From the NCBI GenBank assembly GCA_034142505.1, contig JAWZDV010000052.1, forward strand, positions 1-64,000: 64,000 nucleotides of DNA. The letters are read 5' to 3'. Below are positions 35,453 through 44,720 of this stretch, one piece after another. A program made the translations under genes and the position numbers. Below the pieces are notes generated by a model. That model was not told where the DNA came from. It worked only from the letters and a program-made list of their open reading frames with translations, and made no database searches. Origin of the DNA: Hungatella_A sp034142505 (lineage in GTDB: Bacteria > Bacillota > Clostridia > Lachnospirales > Lachnospiraceae). Each line of letters opens with the position of its first letter. Within the stretch, counting starts at the first letter, position 1.

Positions 35453-36354
35453 TGAGAAGGATCATGCTTTTATCAGCAGTCTTTCTGATGGCGGCAGCCA
35501 CGACAGCCTTCGGGTCAGAAACCGGGACCTGGGGGATGTCGGAGGACGGAAAAAACTGGATGTACTTTTATTCGCCGGACAACCCAGCCAAGGATGAATG
35601 GATTGAGGAGGACGGCAAGGTATATTACGTGGATTCCAAAGGCCGGATGAAGACCGGCTGGGTGACGGACAAAGAGGACGGAAATAAATATTACATGGGA
35701 GCCGACGGGGCCAAATGTTTTAATATGATTACACCTGATGATCATTATGTAGGACCGGAGGGCACCGTATTAAAATCCTTTGATACCTACCGGAAAACGG
35801 TGAGCAAAGAACTGGGGAAGTTTTGGAAGGATAAGTCCTACAAAGCGCTGGACCGCAGCCAGCTTCCCGGTTTCCAGCTGGTGGATTTAAACGGGGACGG
35901 CTACCGTGATGTTCTGGTTATGAACCGTGTGGAGAATCCTGACAGGGTGGTCATGGCGGCGATATGGGACCCTGCCACGGGAAAACTGGTTCTTTCCGCT
36001 GAGGCGGATTTAAACGGAGAGGAAACATCAACACTTATGTTTCATCCGGATACCCAGTCAGTCTGGCTGTCCATGAGCCATCCGGACGGAGGCATGGATT
36101 TCTTTCAGCTGCGGGACGGAGGCGTCCAGTTTGAGCAGATTTGGAGCTTTCAGACAGAGGCTGATGACTGGGGAGATACGGTCTGCTATGTCAACCGTGT
36201 CAAAGTGGAACAGGAAGAATGGGAGGAAACTCTCAGGTTTGCAAAAGAAGAAATGGGGGCCATCATGACACCTGACTTACTGCTTTTAGACGAGGAGAAT
36301 GTCACACAAGCGGTGAACCAGATGCCGGAAGAGGAATTACTTCAATGGCAGTAA
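35449..36354 (+). CDS. Secreted protein with wall-binding-like repeats and VCBS-like loop
   Basis: A 301-residue protein with a signal peptide (about 1-22, ending TTAFGSE). Residues about 25-95 carry choline-binding-like aromatic/Gly repeats (KNWMYFYSPDN, GKVYYVDSKGRMKTGWV, NKYYMGADGAK). The remainder has an acidic loop, DLNGDGYRDVLV, as in FG-GAP/VCBS proteins. No enzyme motif is seen. It overlaps the hemerythrin stop and precedes a chemoreceptor, so it belongs to the motility transcript. Role unknown. Confidence 0.8.
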   Translation: MMRRIMLLSAVFLMAAATTAFGSETGTWGMSEDGKNWMYFYSPDNPAKDEWIEEDGKVYYVDSKGRMKTGWVTDKEDGNKYYMGADGAKCFNMITPDDHYVGPEGTVLKSFDTYRKTVSKELGKFWKDKSYKALDRSQLPGFQLVDLNGDGYRDVLVMNRVENPDRVVMAAIWDPATGKLVLSAEADLNGEETSTLMFHPDTQSVWLSMSHPDGGMDFFQLRDGGVQFEQIWSFQTEADDWGDTVCYVNRVKVEQEEWEETLRFAKEEMGAIMTPDLLLLDEENVTQAVNQMPEEELLQWQ

Positions 36355-36382
36355 AAAAAAGAACATGTAAGGGGGATACTAA

Positions 36383-38365
36383 GTGGCTGGGTTAAAAAAT
36401 ACGATAAAAGGAAAGATACTTCTCTATGTATCGCTGATTGTCATTATATCCTTGACCATTTTCGGGGGAGTCAGTATATGGCTGAATTTATCCAGTACGG
36501 AAAATGTGCTGGAGCAGAGCATGAATGAAATGGCAGAGATTGCGGCGGAACGTATCAGCATGGAACTGAGGGCTTATGAAAATATTGTTGTCGATGCAGG
36601 CTGTATCGCCCGTCTGACTGACGAGAATGCGACAACAGAAGCAAAAAAGGAGATCATCGACCAGCGGGCGTCCATGCACGGGTTCGTGAGAGGTAATCTT
36701 TTGTTAGCCAACGGCGACAGCCTGTTTGACGGAAATAACTACGCCGACCGGGAGTATTTTCAGAAGGCGATGACAGGCGCTACTTACACCTCTGAACCGC
36801 TGATCAGTAAAGTGACAGGCAAAGTTTCTTTTATTATCGCTGCGCCTTTATGGGAAAACGGAACTCCCAATACCAAGGTTGCAGGGGTAGTATACTTTGT
36901 CCCGGTAGAGACATTTTTAAATGATATTGTCTCTACCATCAATATCAGTAAGGGCGGCGCCGCATATATGATCAATGCCCAGGGCGTCACAATCGCGGAT
37001 AATACCATGGACAGCATTATGACCCAGAATATTGAGGAAGAGTCGAAGACGGATTCCTCCCTGAAAGAACTGGCTGCCATCCATACACTGATGAGACAGG
37101 GAAAATCAGGCTTTGGCATCTATGAAATCAATGGGGTAAAGAAGTTTTCCGCCTACACCCCGTTGGAAGGGACCGACGGCTGGAGCATAGGTATCACCGC
37201 GCCAAAAAGAGATTTTATGGATGATACCTACACATCGGTGTTTATCATGGTAATGTTTCTTATCCTGGCGGTGCTGATCAGTTCCCTGGTGGCTTTCAGG
37301 ATGGCAGTTAAGATTGGAGAGCCCATCCGCTTATGCGCCCAGCGGTTAGATCAACTGTCCCAGGGAGATTTGCAGTCGGAAGTACCGGAAATTCATCAGA
37401 ATGATGAGACAGGCATTCTGGCGCAGTCCACTGCAAGACTGGTGCAGCATTTCAGCGAGATTATCACTGATTTGTCCCGCGGACTCAGCGAGATGGGGGA
37501 TGGGAACTTTGCTATCGACAGCGAGGTGTCTGATCTGTATGTCAAAGACTTTGAACCGATTAAGCTTGCCATGTACCGGGTGATTCAGAAACTGACGGCA
37601 GTGCTGGCCCAGATCAGCCAAAGCGCCGACCAGGTAGCTTCCGGCTCCGACCAGGTGGCTTCCGGAGCCCAGGCGCTGAGCCAGGGAGCGACGCAGCAGG
37701 CTTCGTCTGTGCAGGAACTGGCGGCAACCGTCAACGAGATTGCGGAAAAAGTGAAACTGAATGCGGAAAATGCCATCCAGGCAAGCCAGCAGACCGGCCA
37801 GGTGGGGCAGGAGGCGGAGATCAGCAACCAGCGGATGCAGGAGATGCTGGCGGCCATTACAGAAATCAAGGATGGTTCCGGACAGATCGAAAAGATCATC
37901 AAGACCATCGAGGATATTGCCTTCCAGACGAATATTCTGGCCTTAAACGCGGCTGTGGAGGCGGCCAGGGCCGGTTCGGCGGGAAAAGGCTTTGCGGTAG
38001 TTGCGGATGAAGTCAGAAGCCTTGCGGAAAAATCGGCCAATGCTTCAAAGAGTACGTCCGAGTTGATCCAGAACTCTTTAAAATCAGTGGAAAAGGGCAC
38101 CAGAATCGCCAATGAGACGGCGGCGTCCCTGCAGGTTGTGATGGATGGAATTCTGGAAGTGACGGAAAGCATCAATGAGATATCGGAGGCATCCAGCCAT
38201 CAGTCGGGCGCCGTGGAGCAGGTGAGGATGGGAATCGACCAGATATCCGGGGTGGTGCAGAACAATTCGGCCACGGCTGAGGAAAGCGCCGCAGCCAGCG
38301 AGGAGTTGTCCAGCCAGGCTCAGATGCTGAAGGAAATGATGGCAACGTTTAAAATCAAAGCATAA
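36383..38365 (+). CDS. Methyl-accepting chemotaxis protein (dCache-like sensor)
   Basis: A 660-residue chemoreceptor. TM1 is at about 10-32; a large extracytoplasmic domain (about 33-285) resembles dCache_1 (NNYADREYFQKAMTGATYTS, VAGVVYFVPVETF); TM2 is at about 288-310. HAMP and a second HAMP-like segment (LSEMGDGNFAID) precede the signalling domain with EDIAFQTNILALNAAVEAAR. The start is GTG 36383 behind AAGGGGG. Its cytoplasmic half closely resembles the receptor at 5260. Confidence 0.95.
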   Translation: MAGLKNTIKGKILLYVSLIVIISLTIFGGVSIWLNLSSTENVLEQSMNEMAEIAAERISMELRAYENIVVDAGCIARLTDENATTEAKKEIIDQRASMHGFVRGNLLLANGDSLFDGNNYADREYFQKAMTGATYTSEPLISKVTGKVSFIIAAPLWENGTPNTKVAGVVYFVPVETFLNDIVSTINISKGGAAYMINAQGVTIADNTMDSIMTQNIEEESKTDSSLKELAAIHTLMRQGKSGFGIYEINGVKKFSAYTPLEGTDGWSIGITAPKRDFMDDTYTSVFIMVMFLILAVLISSLVAFRMAVKIGEPIRLCAQRLDQLSQGDLQSEVPEIHQNDETGILAQSTARLVQHFSEIITDLSRGLSEMGDGNFAIDSEVSDLYVKDFEPIKLAMYRVIQKLTAVLAQISQSADQVASGSDQVASGAQALSQGATQQASSVQELAATVNEIAEKVKLNAENAIQASQQTGQVGQEAEISNQRMQEMLAAITEIKDGSGQIEKIIKTIEDIAFQTNILALNAAVEAARAGSAGKGFAVVADEVRSLAEKSANASKSTSELIQNSLKSVEKGTRIANETAASLQVVMDGILEVTESINEISEASSHQSGAVEQVRMGIDQISGVVQNNSATAEESAAASEELSSQAQMLKEMMATFKIKA

Positions 38366-38396
38366 TAAATAAGACAAACAATCGGAGGGTACTATT

Positions 38397-39170
38397 TTGG
38401 CTACTATTATAACCATTTCCAATCAAAAAGGCGGTGTCGGCAAGACCACAACTTCCGCCGCCCTGGCTGCCGGAATTTCGGCAGAAGGCAAGAAGGTGCT
38501 GGGAGTTGATTTGGACCCGCAGGGGAATTTAGGATTCTGCCTCGGTCTGGAGAACGTAAATGGTCCAACCATTTTGGATGCGCTGACCGGGACGATGACG
38601 ACACGGGAAGCCATCAGCCATACGGAATACTGTGATATCCTTTCTTCGGATATCACCCTCAGCAGCGGATTGGATCAGGTTTCCTCTGATTACAGGGAAT
38701 CAATTCTGAAAAATACACTGGAACCGGTTATGGACGAATATGATTATATTATCATCGACACGCCGCCTGCGTTAAACCTTTTGACCGTAAATGCCTACGT
38801 GGTCTCCGATTATCTGGTGATTCCCCTGGCATCCGACATTTTAAGCCTGGTAGGGCTGGCTCAGCTGAAGGAAACCATCGAATCGGTCCGGGGAGAGTTA
38901 AATCCGGGGTTGAAGGTGCTTGGCATTCTGCTGACCCGTTTCAATAAGCGGACTCTTTTGTCGAGGGATGTTCTGGAGATGGCAGACCAGCTGTCGGCCC
39001 AGATTGGCACCTCCGTGTTTCAGACAAAAATCAGAAGCGGCGTAGCCATAGCGGAGGCGCCGGCTCACGGCGAAAGTATCTTTGATTATAATCCCCGCTC
39101 ATCTGCCGTCAGGGATTACCGTGATTTTATCCGGGAAATCGCAGATGAGATTCATTTGAAGGAGGTGTAG
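38397..39170 (+). CDS. ParA/Soj-family ATPase
   Basis: A 257-residue deviant Walker-A ATPase: ISNQKGGVGKTTTSAALAAG, with Walker A' at GVDLDPQGN and Walker B at IIIDTPPALN. Family members position DNA or protein assemblies by dynamic dimerisation on the nucleoid. No parB or parS gene is nearby. Following a chemoreceptor and preceding a ComFB protein, it could place chemoreceptor arrays or flagella (as ParC or FlhG do), replacing the missing flhG. TTG start behind GGAGGG. Confidence 0.88.
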   Translation: MATIITISNQKGGVGKTTTSAALAAGISAEGKKVLGVDLDPQGNLGFCLGLENVNGPTILDALTGTMTTREAISHTEYCDILSSDITLSSGLDQVSSDYRESILKNTLEPVMDEYDYIIIDTPPALNLLTVNAYVVSDYLVIPLASDILSLVGLAQLKETIESVRGELNPGLKVLGILLTRFNKRTLLSRDVLEMADQLSAQIGTSVFQTKIRSGVAIAEAPAHGESIFDYNPRSSAVRDYRDFIREIADEIHLKEV

Positions 39171-39174
39171 GAGC

Positions 39175-39774
39175 GTGCCAAGAAAGACGAATAAGACGTC
39201 TCACGTGTTGAATCTGATTACCAATGGCGCCTCTGTGGAGACGGAAGAAACTTCGGAGAATCAGGAAGAAGCGGTCATAGAAAACCAGCCTGCACCGGCT
39301 GAAGTCAGGGAACCGGAAGCTGAAAAGAAGACGGAGGACAAGGAGGCGGCCCCCAGGCTGGCATCATCCGGTGATAAAACCGTGATAGTGGTAGACGAAA
39401 CCAGCAAGAGCCAGCAGATCTCCAGTCAGATTCTGGACCGGCTTACGGACCAGCTGGAAGAGGATCTGCAGGAGAAACCGATCCATTATCATATGGTCAA
39501 CGTGATGGAACAGATCCTGCGCCGCATGAATCTGCCCCACCATATGGAGCAGTATGGGGTATGTATGTGCAGCCGCTGTCAGGCTGATGTCCTGGCGCTG
39601 ATTTTAACCAGGCTGCCCGCAAAATATGTAGTGGTGGATGAAAGCTCTACGGCTCCCATCATCGGTTTTTATGAGAGCAAGTTCCGGGTACGGATTCTCA
39701 CGGAGATTATCAAGGCATGCATTGATGTCAAGGATCATCCGCGCCATGACAACAGCGGTCCGTATGACGGTTGA
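39175..39774 (+). CDS. ComFB-family protein
   Basis: A 199-residue protein with an acidic, disordered N-terminal half and a C-terminal ComFB domain (about 100-185): YHMVNVMEQILRRMN, then the Cys-rich VCMCSRCQADVLALILTRLPAKYVV. ComFB-type domains in cyanobacteria have been reported to bind cyclic dinucleotides. GTG 39175 follows GGAGG. It is co-transcribed with the ParA gene (four-base gap) and ends the long operon. Confidence 0.85.
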   Translation: MPRKTNKTSHVLNLITNGASVETEETSENQEEAVIENQPAPAEVREPEAEKKTEDKEAAPRLASSGDKTVIVVDETSKSQQISSQILDRLTDQLEEDLQEKPIHYHMVNVMEQILRRMNLPHHMEQYGVCMCSRCQADVLALILTRLPAKYVVVDESSTAPIIGFYESKFRVRILTEIIKACIDVKDHPRHDNSGPYDG

Positions 39775-39776
39775 GA

Positions 39777-39823
39777 AAAAAGATGCGCAGGTTTTTACCT
39801 AAAACTTGTGCATCTTTTCTTAT
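39777..39823 (+). terminator. Terminator at the end of the long flagellar operon
   Basis: AAAGATGCGCAGGTTTT pairs with AAAACTTGTGCATCTTT around a TACCT loop, followed by TCTTATTTTT. The CTTAT at its 3' end is also the -35 element of the fliD promoter. Confidence 0.85.
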
Positions 39824-39846
39824 TTTTCGGAAGAACACGCCGATAA
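39819..39846 (+). promoter_or_regulatory. Sigma-28 promoter of fliD
   Basis: CTTAT (39819-39823), 15 bases, then GCCGATAA (39839-39846), continued by CTATATTATAAGG. The leader of about 50 bases leads to GAGAGGAG and ATG 39903. Confidence 0.85.
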
Positions 39847-39902
39847 CTATATTATAAGGAACGCATTTCGATATCAATTTCTTTTATGAGAGGAGTATAA
39901 AG

Positions 39903-42464
39903 ATGGCAAGTGTATCAGGTGCAACTAGCAGTCTTGGAAACACCAGTTTGAGAGGGTACGGCGGTTTTGCCTCCGGAATTGACCGAGATAGCATCATTGA
40001 GCAGATGACGGCTGGAACCCAGTCTAAAATAACAAATCAGCAGAACAAGATAACGAAGATGACGTGGAAGCAGGAGTCCTACCAGTCGGTCAGCAGTAAG
40101 ATTCTGGAACTCCAGGATAATTATTTATCCTATGCTTCCGGAGCGAATTTAAAGGATTCCATGTACTTTGCAAAGAATCAGATTACGACCGTAGGACATA
40201 CGGATGTGACAAAGTTCGTATCCGCCACGGGGACTTCCAACATGCTGGAACATCTGTCTATCTTAGGCGTGGAAAGGCTGGCCAGCGCAACGACCCGCGT
40301 GTCGGCAGGAAAGGGAACTTCGTCCATTAAAACCAATATCACGGCAGACAGCCTGCAAACCCCTGTCAGGATATCCAAACTGCAGGACCGGCAGCTTGTG
40401 TTCGGCACCTATGACGAGGCAAATAAAAAGTTTAATAAAAGTGGAACATTTACGTTTCCGCCGTCCTACACGGATGTGGATGCCGACGGCAATACCATCA
40501 CCGTGGACATTGATTATACCATTGATTTAGATTCTGTTGCGAATCTTGCCACCGGGGAGACCGGGGGAGAGGTACTGGCGGGACAGCTGAATAAGGCACT
40601 GGCCAAGTCAGGAGTCAAATCAGGGGAGGACAGCATTTCCGATGTCATGGAGTTTGTGTATGAAGATGGCAAAATGCAGCTGAAGGAGAAACCAGGAAAG
40701 TCCACTAATCTGGTGATTCATTCCTCCTCCAGCGCGTTGGAAGCACTCGGATTTAACCGAAAAGAAACTAGCACTGATCCTGATGCTGAAGCCAATGACA
40801 AAAAGGTCTCCGATGGTATTTCCCTGGCAGAATTGGCTGACAACCAGGCGCTGTTTAAGGACCGCTACATCAGCGAAACCAGTAATATGGCGGCCTATCT
40901 GGCAGGCAAAAAACTTTCGATCAGTTTTGGCGGGCAGACGAAGCAGGTGGAACTGATCAAAGCCGGAGAGACCTTTGAAGACGATTTGGATGCGGATGGT
41001 AATGCAATCGCGGGTTCTGGCTTTGCAAAGTTACAAGATACGATACAGAAGCGTATAAACCGGGAGTTTGGCGCCGGAAATATTGCTGTGGAGGTAGGGA
41101 CAGATGGAGGCCTGGAGTTCAAACTGGAGGCTGGGGTAAGTGAGAGCCAGTCCCTTGTCATCAACTCCGATTACGCCGAGGTGAGAAAAATCCTGGGAAT
41201 TCAAAAGGGGGCCAGCACGAAACTCAGCATGTCCGGCAGTATCGCCGACAACGTGGAGAAGCTGCTCCCGGCCCTGTCCGGGGAGACGCCGGCAGAAACA
41301 GCGGCCAGACGTGACCAGTTTATAGAGGATTTGGACAGGGATGGACTGATCATCAACGGTGTGAAGGTGGCGGGAGTCAATTCCAGTACCAGTCTTACCG
41401 ATATGATGGAGAAAATCAACAATAATAAGGACGTGGGTGTGAAAGCCACCTATATGGCCGGAACCAACCAGTTTGTGCTGGTGGCCAACGAGACAGGCCG
41501 GGGCCGGGAGATTGAGCTGAATGGTGCATCGAACTCCATCTTTGGAGATGGGACCGTAATTCAGGGGGAGAATGCCAGCGTTCTGGTAAGCTATGGAAAC
41601 GGTGTTAAGACCGTGATAGAAAGTTCCTCCAATACCTTCGATCTGGAAGGACTCCGGGTCACCGTAAGCGGTGTGTTTGGTGATGTCCAGAAGGTTGGGG
41701 ACACCTGGACATCCGATTCCTCCAGAGCTGTCACCTTCAACGCCAAGGCAGATGTGGACGGCGTGACGGAGACCGTGAAAAAGTTTATCGAAGCCTACAA
41801 CGAGATGATCAAAGAGGTGAATACCCAGATCACAACCAGGCCGGATAAGAGCTATGGACCTCTGACAGAAGAGCAGAAAGAGGAAATGTCGGAGAAATCC
41901 ATTGAAAACTGGGAGAAGAAGGCAAAGGAGGGGCTGCTGTACAATGATTCCACCATGCGCGCCCTGAGTATGGATCTTCAAAGTGTCATGACGAAATTGA
42001 TGTCAGGCGGAGTTACAAAAGAAGATATGAGTGAAATAGGGATTACGATTTCTGATGATTATCTGGATGGTGGAACGATTGTCTTTGATGAAGCAAAATT
42101 TAAGTCCGCCATGACCAGTGAGCCGGAAAAAGTGGAGAAACTCTTTACAGGAGGCAGTGGAGTGACAAAGGGACTATCCAAGATTGTGGAGGAAACCCTG
42201 ACATCCTACGCCACCAGATTTTCCAGCAAGAATGGGAATTCCTACGGCCGTCTCATTGAGGAGGCAGGTTCTGAGATCATCCCAAGTTCCATTATGAGTA
42301 ACCAGATTTATAAACAGCTGAAAACCATGCAGGAGGATCTGGATACCTTAAAGGCCAGACTGAAGGGGGAACAGGACCGTTATATCAGCCAGTTCACGAG
42401 AATGGAAACGATGATTAACCAGATGAACAGCCAGTCCAGTTATTTAGCTCAGTTCCAGGCATAA
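39903..42464 (+). CDS. fliD: Flagellar filament cap protein FliD
   Basis: An 853-residue protein capping the growing filament and folding incoming flagellin. The N-terminal FliD_N domain has SGIDRDSIIEQMTAG and the coiled-coil C-terminal FliD_C has FIEAYNEMIKEVNTQI and YISQFTRMETMINQMNSQSS. It is long for the family because of extended central variable domains. GAGAGGAG lies upstream. A shorter FliD-like paralogue is encoded at 43.3 kb. Confidence 0.95.
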   Translation: MASVSGATSSLGNTSLRGYGGFASGIDRDSIIEQMTAGTQSKITNQQNKITKMTWKQESYQSVSSKILELQDNYLSYASGANLKDSMYFAKNQITTVGHTDVTKFVSATGTSNMLEHLSILGVERLASATTRVSAGKGTSSIKTNITADSLQTPVRISKLQDRQLVFGTYDEANKKFNKSGTFTFPPSYTDVDADGNTITVDIDYTIDLDSVANLATGETGGEVLAGQLNKALAKSGVKSGEDSISDVMEFVYEDGKMQLKEKPGKSTNLVIHSSSSALEALGFNRKETSTDPDAEANDKKVSDGISLAELADNQALFKDRYISETSNMAAYLAGKKLSISFGGQTKQVELIKAGETFEDDLDADGNAIAGSGFAKLQDTIQKRINREFGAGNIAVEVGTDGGLEFKLEAGVSESQSLVINSDYAEVRKILGIQKGASTKLSMSGSIADNVEKLLPALSGETPAETAARRDQFIEDLDRDGLIINGVKVAGVNSSTSLTDMMEKINNNKDVGVKATYMAGTNQFVLVANETGRGREIELNGASNSIFGDGTVIQGENASVLVSYGNGVKTVIESSSNTFDLEGLRVTVSGVFGDVQKVGDTWTSDSSRAVTFNAKADVDGVTETVKKFIEAYNEMIKEVNTQITTRPDKSYGPLTEEQKEEMSEKSIENWEKKAKEGLLYNDSTMRALSMDLQSVMTKLMSGGVTKEDMSEIGITISDDYLDGGTIVFDEAKFKSAMTSEPEKVEKLFTGGSGVTKGLSKIVEETLTSYATRFSSKNGNSYGRLIEEAGSEIIPSSIMSNQIYKQLKTMQEDLDTLKARLKGEQDRYISQFTRMETMINQMNSQSSYLAQFQA

Positions 42465-42499
42465 ACAAAGCGGGCTTGAGGGACAAGGAAGGAAATGGA

Positions 42500-42904
42500 A
42501 TGAACGGTTACCAGAAGTATAAGGAAAAAAGCATTTACAGCATGAGCAGCGCAGAGCTGCTGCTCATGCTGTACGATGAGGCGGTGAGCCGGCTGACCAA
42601 GGCGGAGTACGCGCTGGATGATAAGGAATATGAGCTGTTTGACGATTCTTTGAAACGTACCACACAGATTGTGCGGTATCTGATTGATATTCTTGATATG
42701 GAACAACCCATCAGCCGGGATCTTCGGCGCATCTATGACTACCTGATCTTTGACATCAGCCGGATAAAAGCGGGCCGTGAGCGTGAAAAAGAGGAGATAG
42801 GCAGAATACGCCATATTCTTTCAGAACTGCGGGAGGCTTTTGACGAGGCGGGACGTAAGGCCATGGATACGCATATTGTCCAGAACAGGGGGATTCTGGG
42901 ATAG
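42500..42904 (+). CDS. fliS: Flagellin export chaperone FliS
   Basis: A 134-residue helical chaperone that binds the flagellin C-terminus. Features: YQKYKEKSIYSMSSAELLLMLYDEAVSRL and LDMEQPISRDLRRIYDYL (quoted in part). ATG 42500 with AAGGAAGG seven bases upstream is preferred to TTG 42476. It lies 35 bases after fliD. Confidence 0.95.
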   Translation: MNGYQKYKEKSIYSMSSAELLLMLYDEAVSRLTKAEYALDDKEYELFDDSLKRTTQIVRYLIDILDMEQPISRDLRRIYDYLIFDISRIKAGREREKEEIGRIRHILSELREAFDEAGRKAMDTHIVQNRGILG

Positions 42905-42916
42905 GAGGGGGTTTCA

Positions 42917-43318
42917 TTGGATGTAGAAGAACTTATGATACTGCTGCAGAGACGCTGCAATGCCATGAGAGACATCAAGCGGATCACAGGAGAACTTTTG
43001 GAGGCGTCCTCCCGGAATGACCAGGTATCCTTAGGCCTGCTTCTTCAGATGCGGGCGGAGGAGATGGCAAAGGCGGAGGTCTGCTGGGAACAGATCTGGC
43101 TGATGGCCGAGCAGGGACAAAAGGAAGCAAAGCTGGTCCGCCACCTGATGTCCAGGGAGTTTCTGGAAGATGGCCAGAAAAAAAGCGCCGAGGAGCAGAA
43201 GATCTATGAGATACGACATAAGACAGCTTCCCTGCTGTTGGAGGTTTTGGAGGCGGATCAGCGCCTGAACCGAAATATTGGCGGAGACCGGTCTTATTAT
43301 GTATCAAATAAAAAATGA
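42917..43318 (+). CDS. FliT-like flagellar helical protein
   Basis: A 133-residue, Lys/Glu/Leu/Ala-rich, nearly all-helical protein. No strong signature was recognised, but size, helical character and position directly after fliD-fliS match FliT, the FliD export chaperone, or an FlgN-like chaperone. Start is TTG 42917 behind GGAGGGGG. The last four bases overlap the possible upstream start of the next frame. Confidence 0.65.
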   Translation: MDVEELMILLQRRCNAMRDIKRITGELLEASSRNDQVSLGLLLQMRAEEMAKAEVCWEQIWLMAEQGQKEAKLVRHLMSREFLEDGQKKSAEEQKIYEIRHKTASLLLEVLEADQRLNRNIGGDRSYYVSNKK

Positions 43319-43332
43319 AAGGAGGGATTTTT

Positions 43333-44646
43333 ATGATGGTGGGTGGTATATCCGGCGGCAGCTATTACCAGTATCAGAATACGGTGAACCTGCTTCGTCT
43401 GTCCGGTTTGCGTACTTCGAATCAGCAGGCGGTCAGTCCGGTGAAACGGACAGCGCCAGTGACGTCTTCATCCAGCGCCTATGCGGATATACAGGATTTT
43501 CTAAAGTCCTATCAGTCGAAACTGACGGGACTGGAAGAAGCGGCATCCAGGCTGACGGAGAGTAACAGCAGGAACGTGTTCCAGGATTACCAGGTGGCTT
43601 CAAAAGATGCTTCCGTGGCGGAAGCGTCGGCGAATTACCGTCTCCGGGGAGATACGGATATTACGCTGGATGTCCGGTCCCTGGCCCAGGCGCAGCAAAA
43701 TGCCAGCGCGTCCCATTACTCCCAGGAGGAAGCCGGAGCAGAGGATTCCATGGATTTTGAAGTGACTGGTCCCGGCGGAGCCAGGGTATCTGTGTCTGTG
43801 AACAGTATGAATGAGAACGGGACGGCAAAAACCTATGACCAGATGTACCGGGAAGCGGCGAAGGCAGTCAATGAGCAGCCGGACACCGGAGTACGGGCAT
43901 CGGTATCCAATGTGGACGGGAAAGTTTCCCTGGTTCTTGAAGCGAAGCAGGAAGGCGCGTCATCCGGATTTACGGTCAGCGGCAATACCGGGGCGGCGTC
44001 AGGAATTGAGAACGCGTCCGTACAGGCTCAGGATGCTGTCTACACGGTAACGGAACGCGGTGTTACCCAGAGTCTGTCTTCCAGTTCCAATACGATCAGT
44101 CTGGACTACGGACGGATCACGGCAGAACTGAAAGGGACCGGTGAAACCGGGATTTACACCGGCGTGGACGAGGACGCGGTGGTCTCGGATGTCAAAGATC
44201 TGGTGAAGCGCTATAACGAGGTAACGGAGTTTCTAAAGAAAAATGAGGACCGGGGAACCGGGGCGGCATCTCATTCCTCTTCGTTCCAGCGGGGAATGGC
44301 AGACGAGAAGACCCTGGCGGTTCTGGGAATCTCCTACAACAAGGATGGTCAGCTGGAAGTCAACGAGGAAACGTTAAAGACTGCCCTGGAGACAGATCTG
44401 GAGGGCACGAAGAGTCTGCTTGGCGGCCAGTTTGGCATTGCAAGGAAAGCGGCGGATCGTGCGGACAATGCGCTGTCCACACCGGTTCAGCGGGTTGTGA
44501 ACAACGATCTTATTTCTGCCATGAACACCAGGAGTCAGGAAGATACAGCTGCAAATTTCCGGTATATCTCTAATTTTGCCAGAAGCGGGCCTTATCATAT
44601 TACCAATTATTACGCGGTTGGCCTGCTCTTTAATTCGATGGCATAA
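43333..44646 (+). CDS. FliD-like (hook-associated 2) paralogue
   Basis: A 437-residue protein whose central and C-terminal parts resemble FliD: DITLDVRSLAQAQQNAS, VKDLVKRYNEVTEFLKKN, LAVLGISYNKDGQLEVNEETLK and the downstream FGIARKAADRADN. The N-terminus lacks the usual FliD_N opening and the long C-terminal coiled coil is missing; it ends in AVGLLFNSMA. ATG 43333, with AAAGGAGGG six bases upstream, is preferred to 43315. It may be an accessory or alternative cap protein. Not a clear FlgK/FlgL. Confidence 0.7.
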   Translation: MMVGGISGGSYYQYQNTVNLLRLSGLRTSNQQAVSPVKRTAPVTSSSSAYADIQDFLKSYQSKLTGLEEAASRLTESNSRNVFQDYQVASKDASVAEASANYRLRGDTDITLDVRSLAQAQQNASASHYSQEEAGAEDSMDFEVTGPGGARVSVSVNSMNENGTAKTYDQMYREAAKAVNEQPDTGVRASVSNVDGKVSLVLEAKQEGASSGFTVSGNTGAASGIENASVQAQDAVYTVTERGVTQSLSSSSNTISLDYGRITAELKGTGETGIYTGVDEDAVVSDVKDLVKRYNEVTEFLKKNEDRGTGAASHSSSFQRGMADEKTLAVLGISYNKDGQLEVNEETLKTALETDLEGTKSLLGGQFGIARKAADRADNALSTPVQRVVNNDLISAMNTRSQEDTAANFRYISNFARSGPYHITNYYAVGLLFNSMA

Positions 44647-44661
44647 CATGAAATGTCCAGG

Positions 44662-44689
44662 AAGCTGCACAGACAATGTGCAGCTTTTT
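44662..44689 (+). terminator. Terminator after the fliD operon
   Basis: AAGCTGCACA-GACAA-TGTGCAGCTT followed by TTT: a strong perfect stem ending 43 bases after the stop codon. Confidence 0.9.
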
Positions 44690-44720
44690 GGCAAGTACAG
44701 ACAGCGATGGGAGTAAATAG

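Noticed and set aside
41031..41981. 316-codon minus-strand open frame
   Set aside because: Antisense to fliD with no start signal; typical shadow of a biased coding strand.
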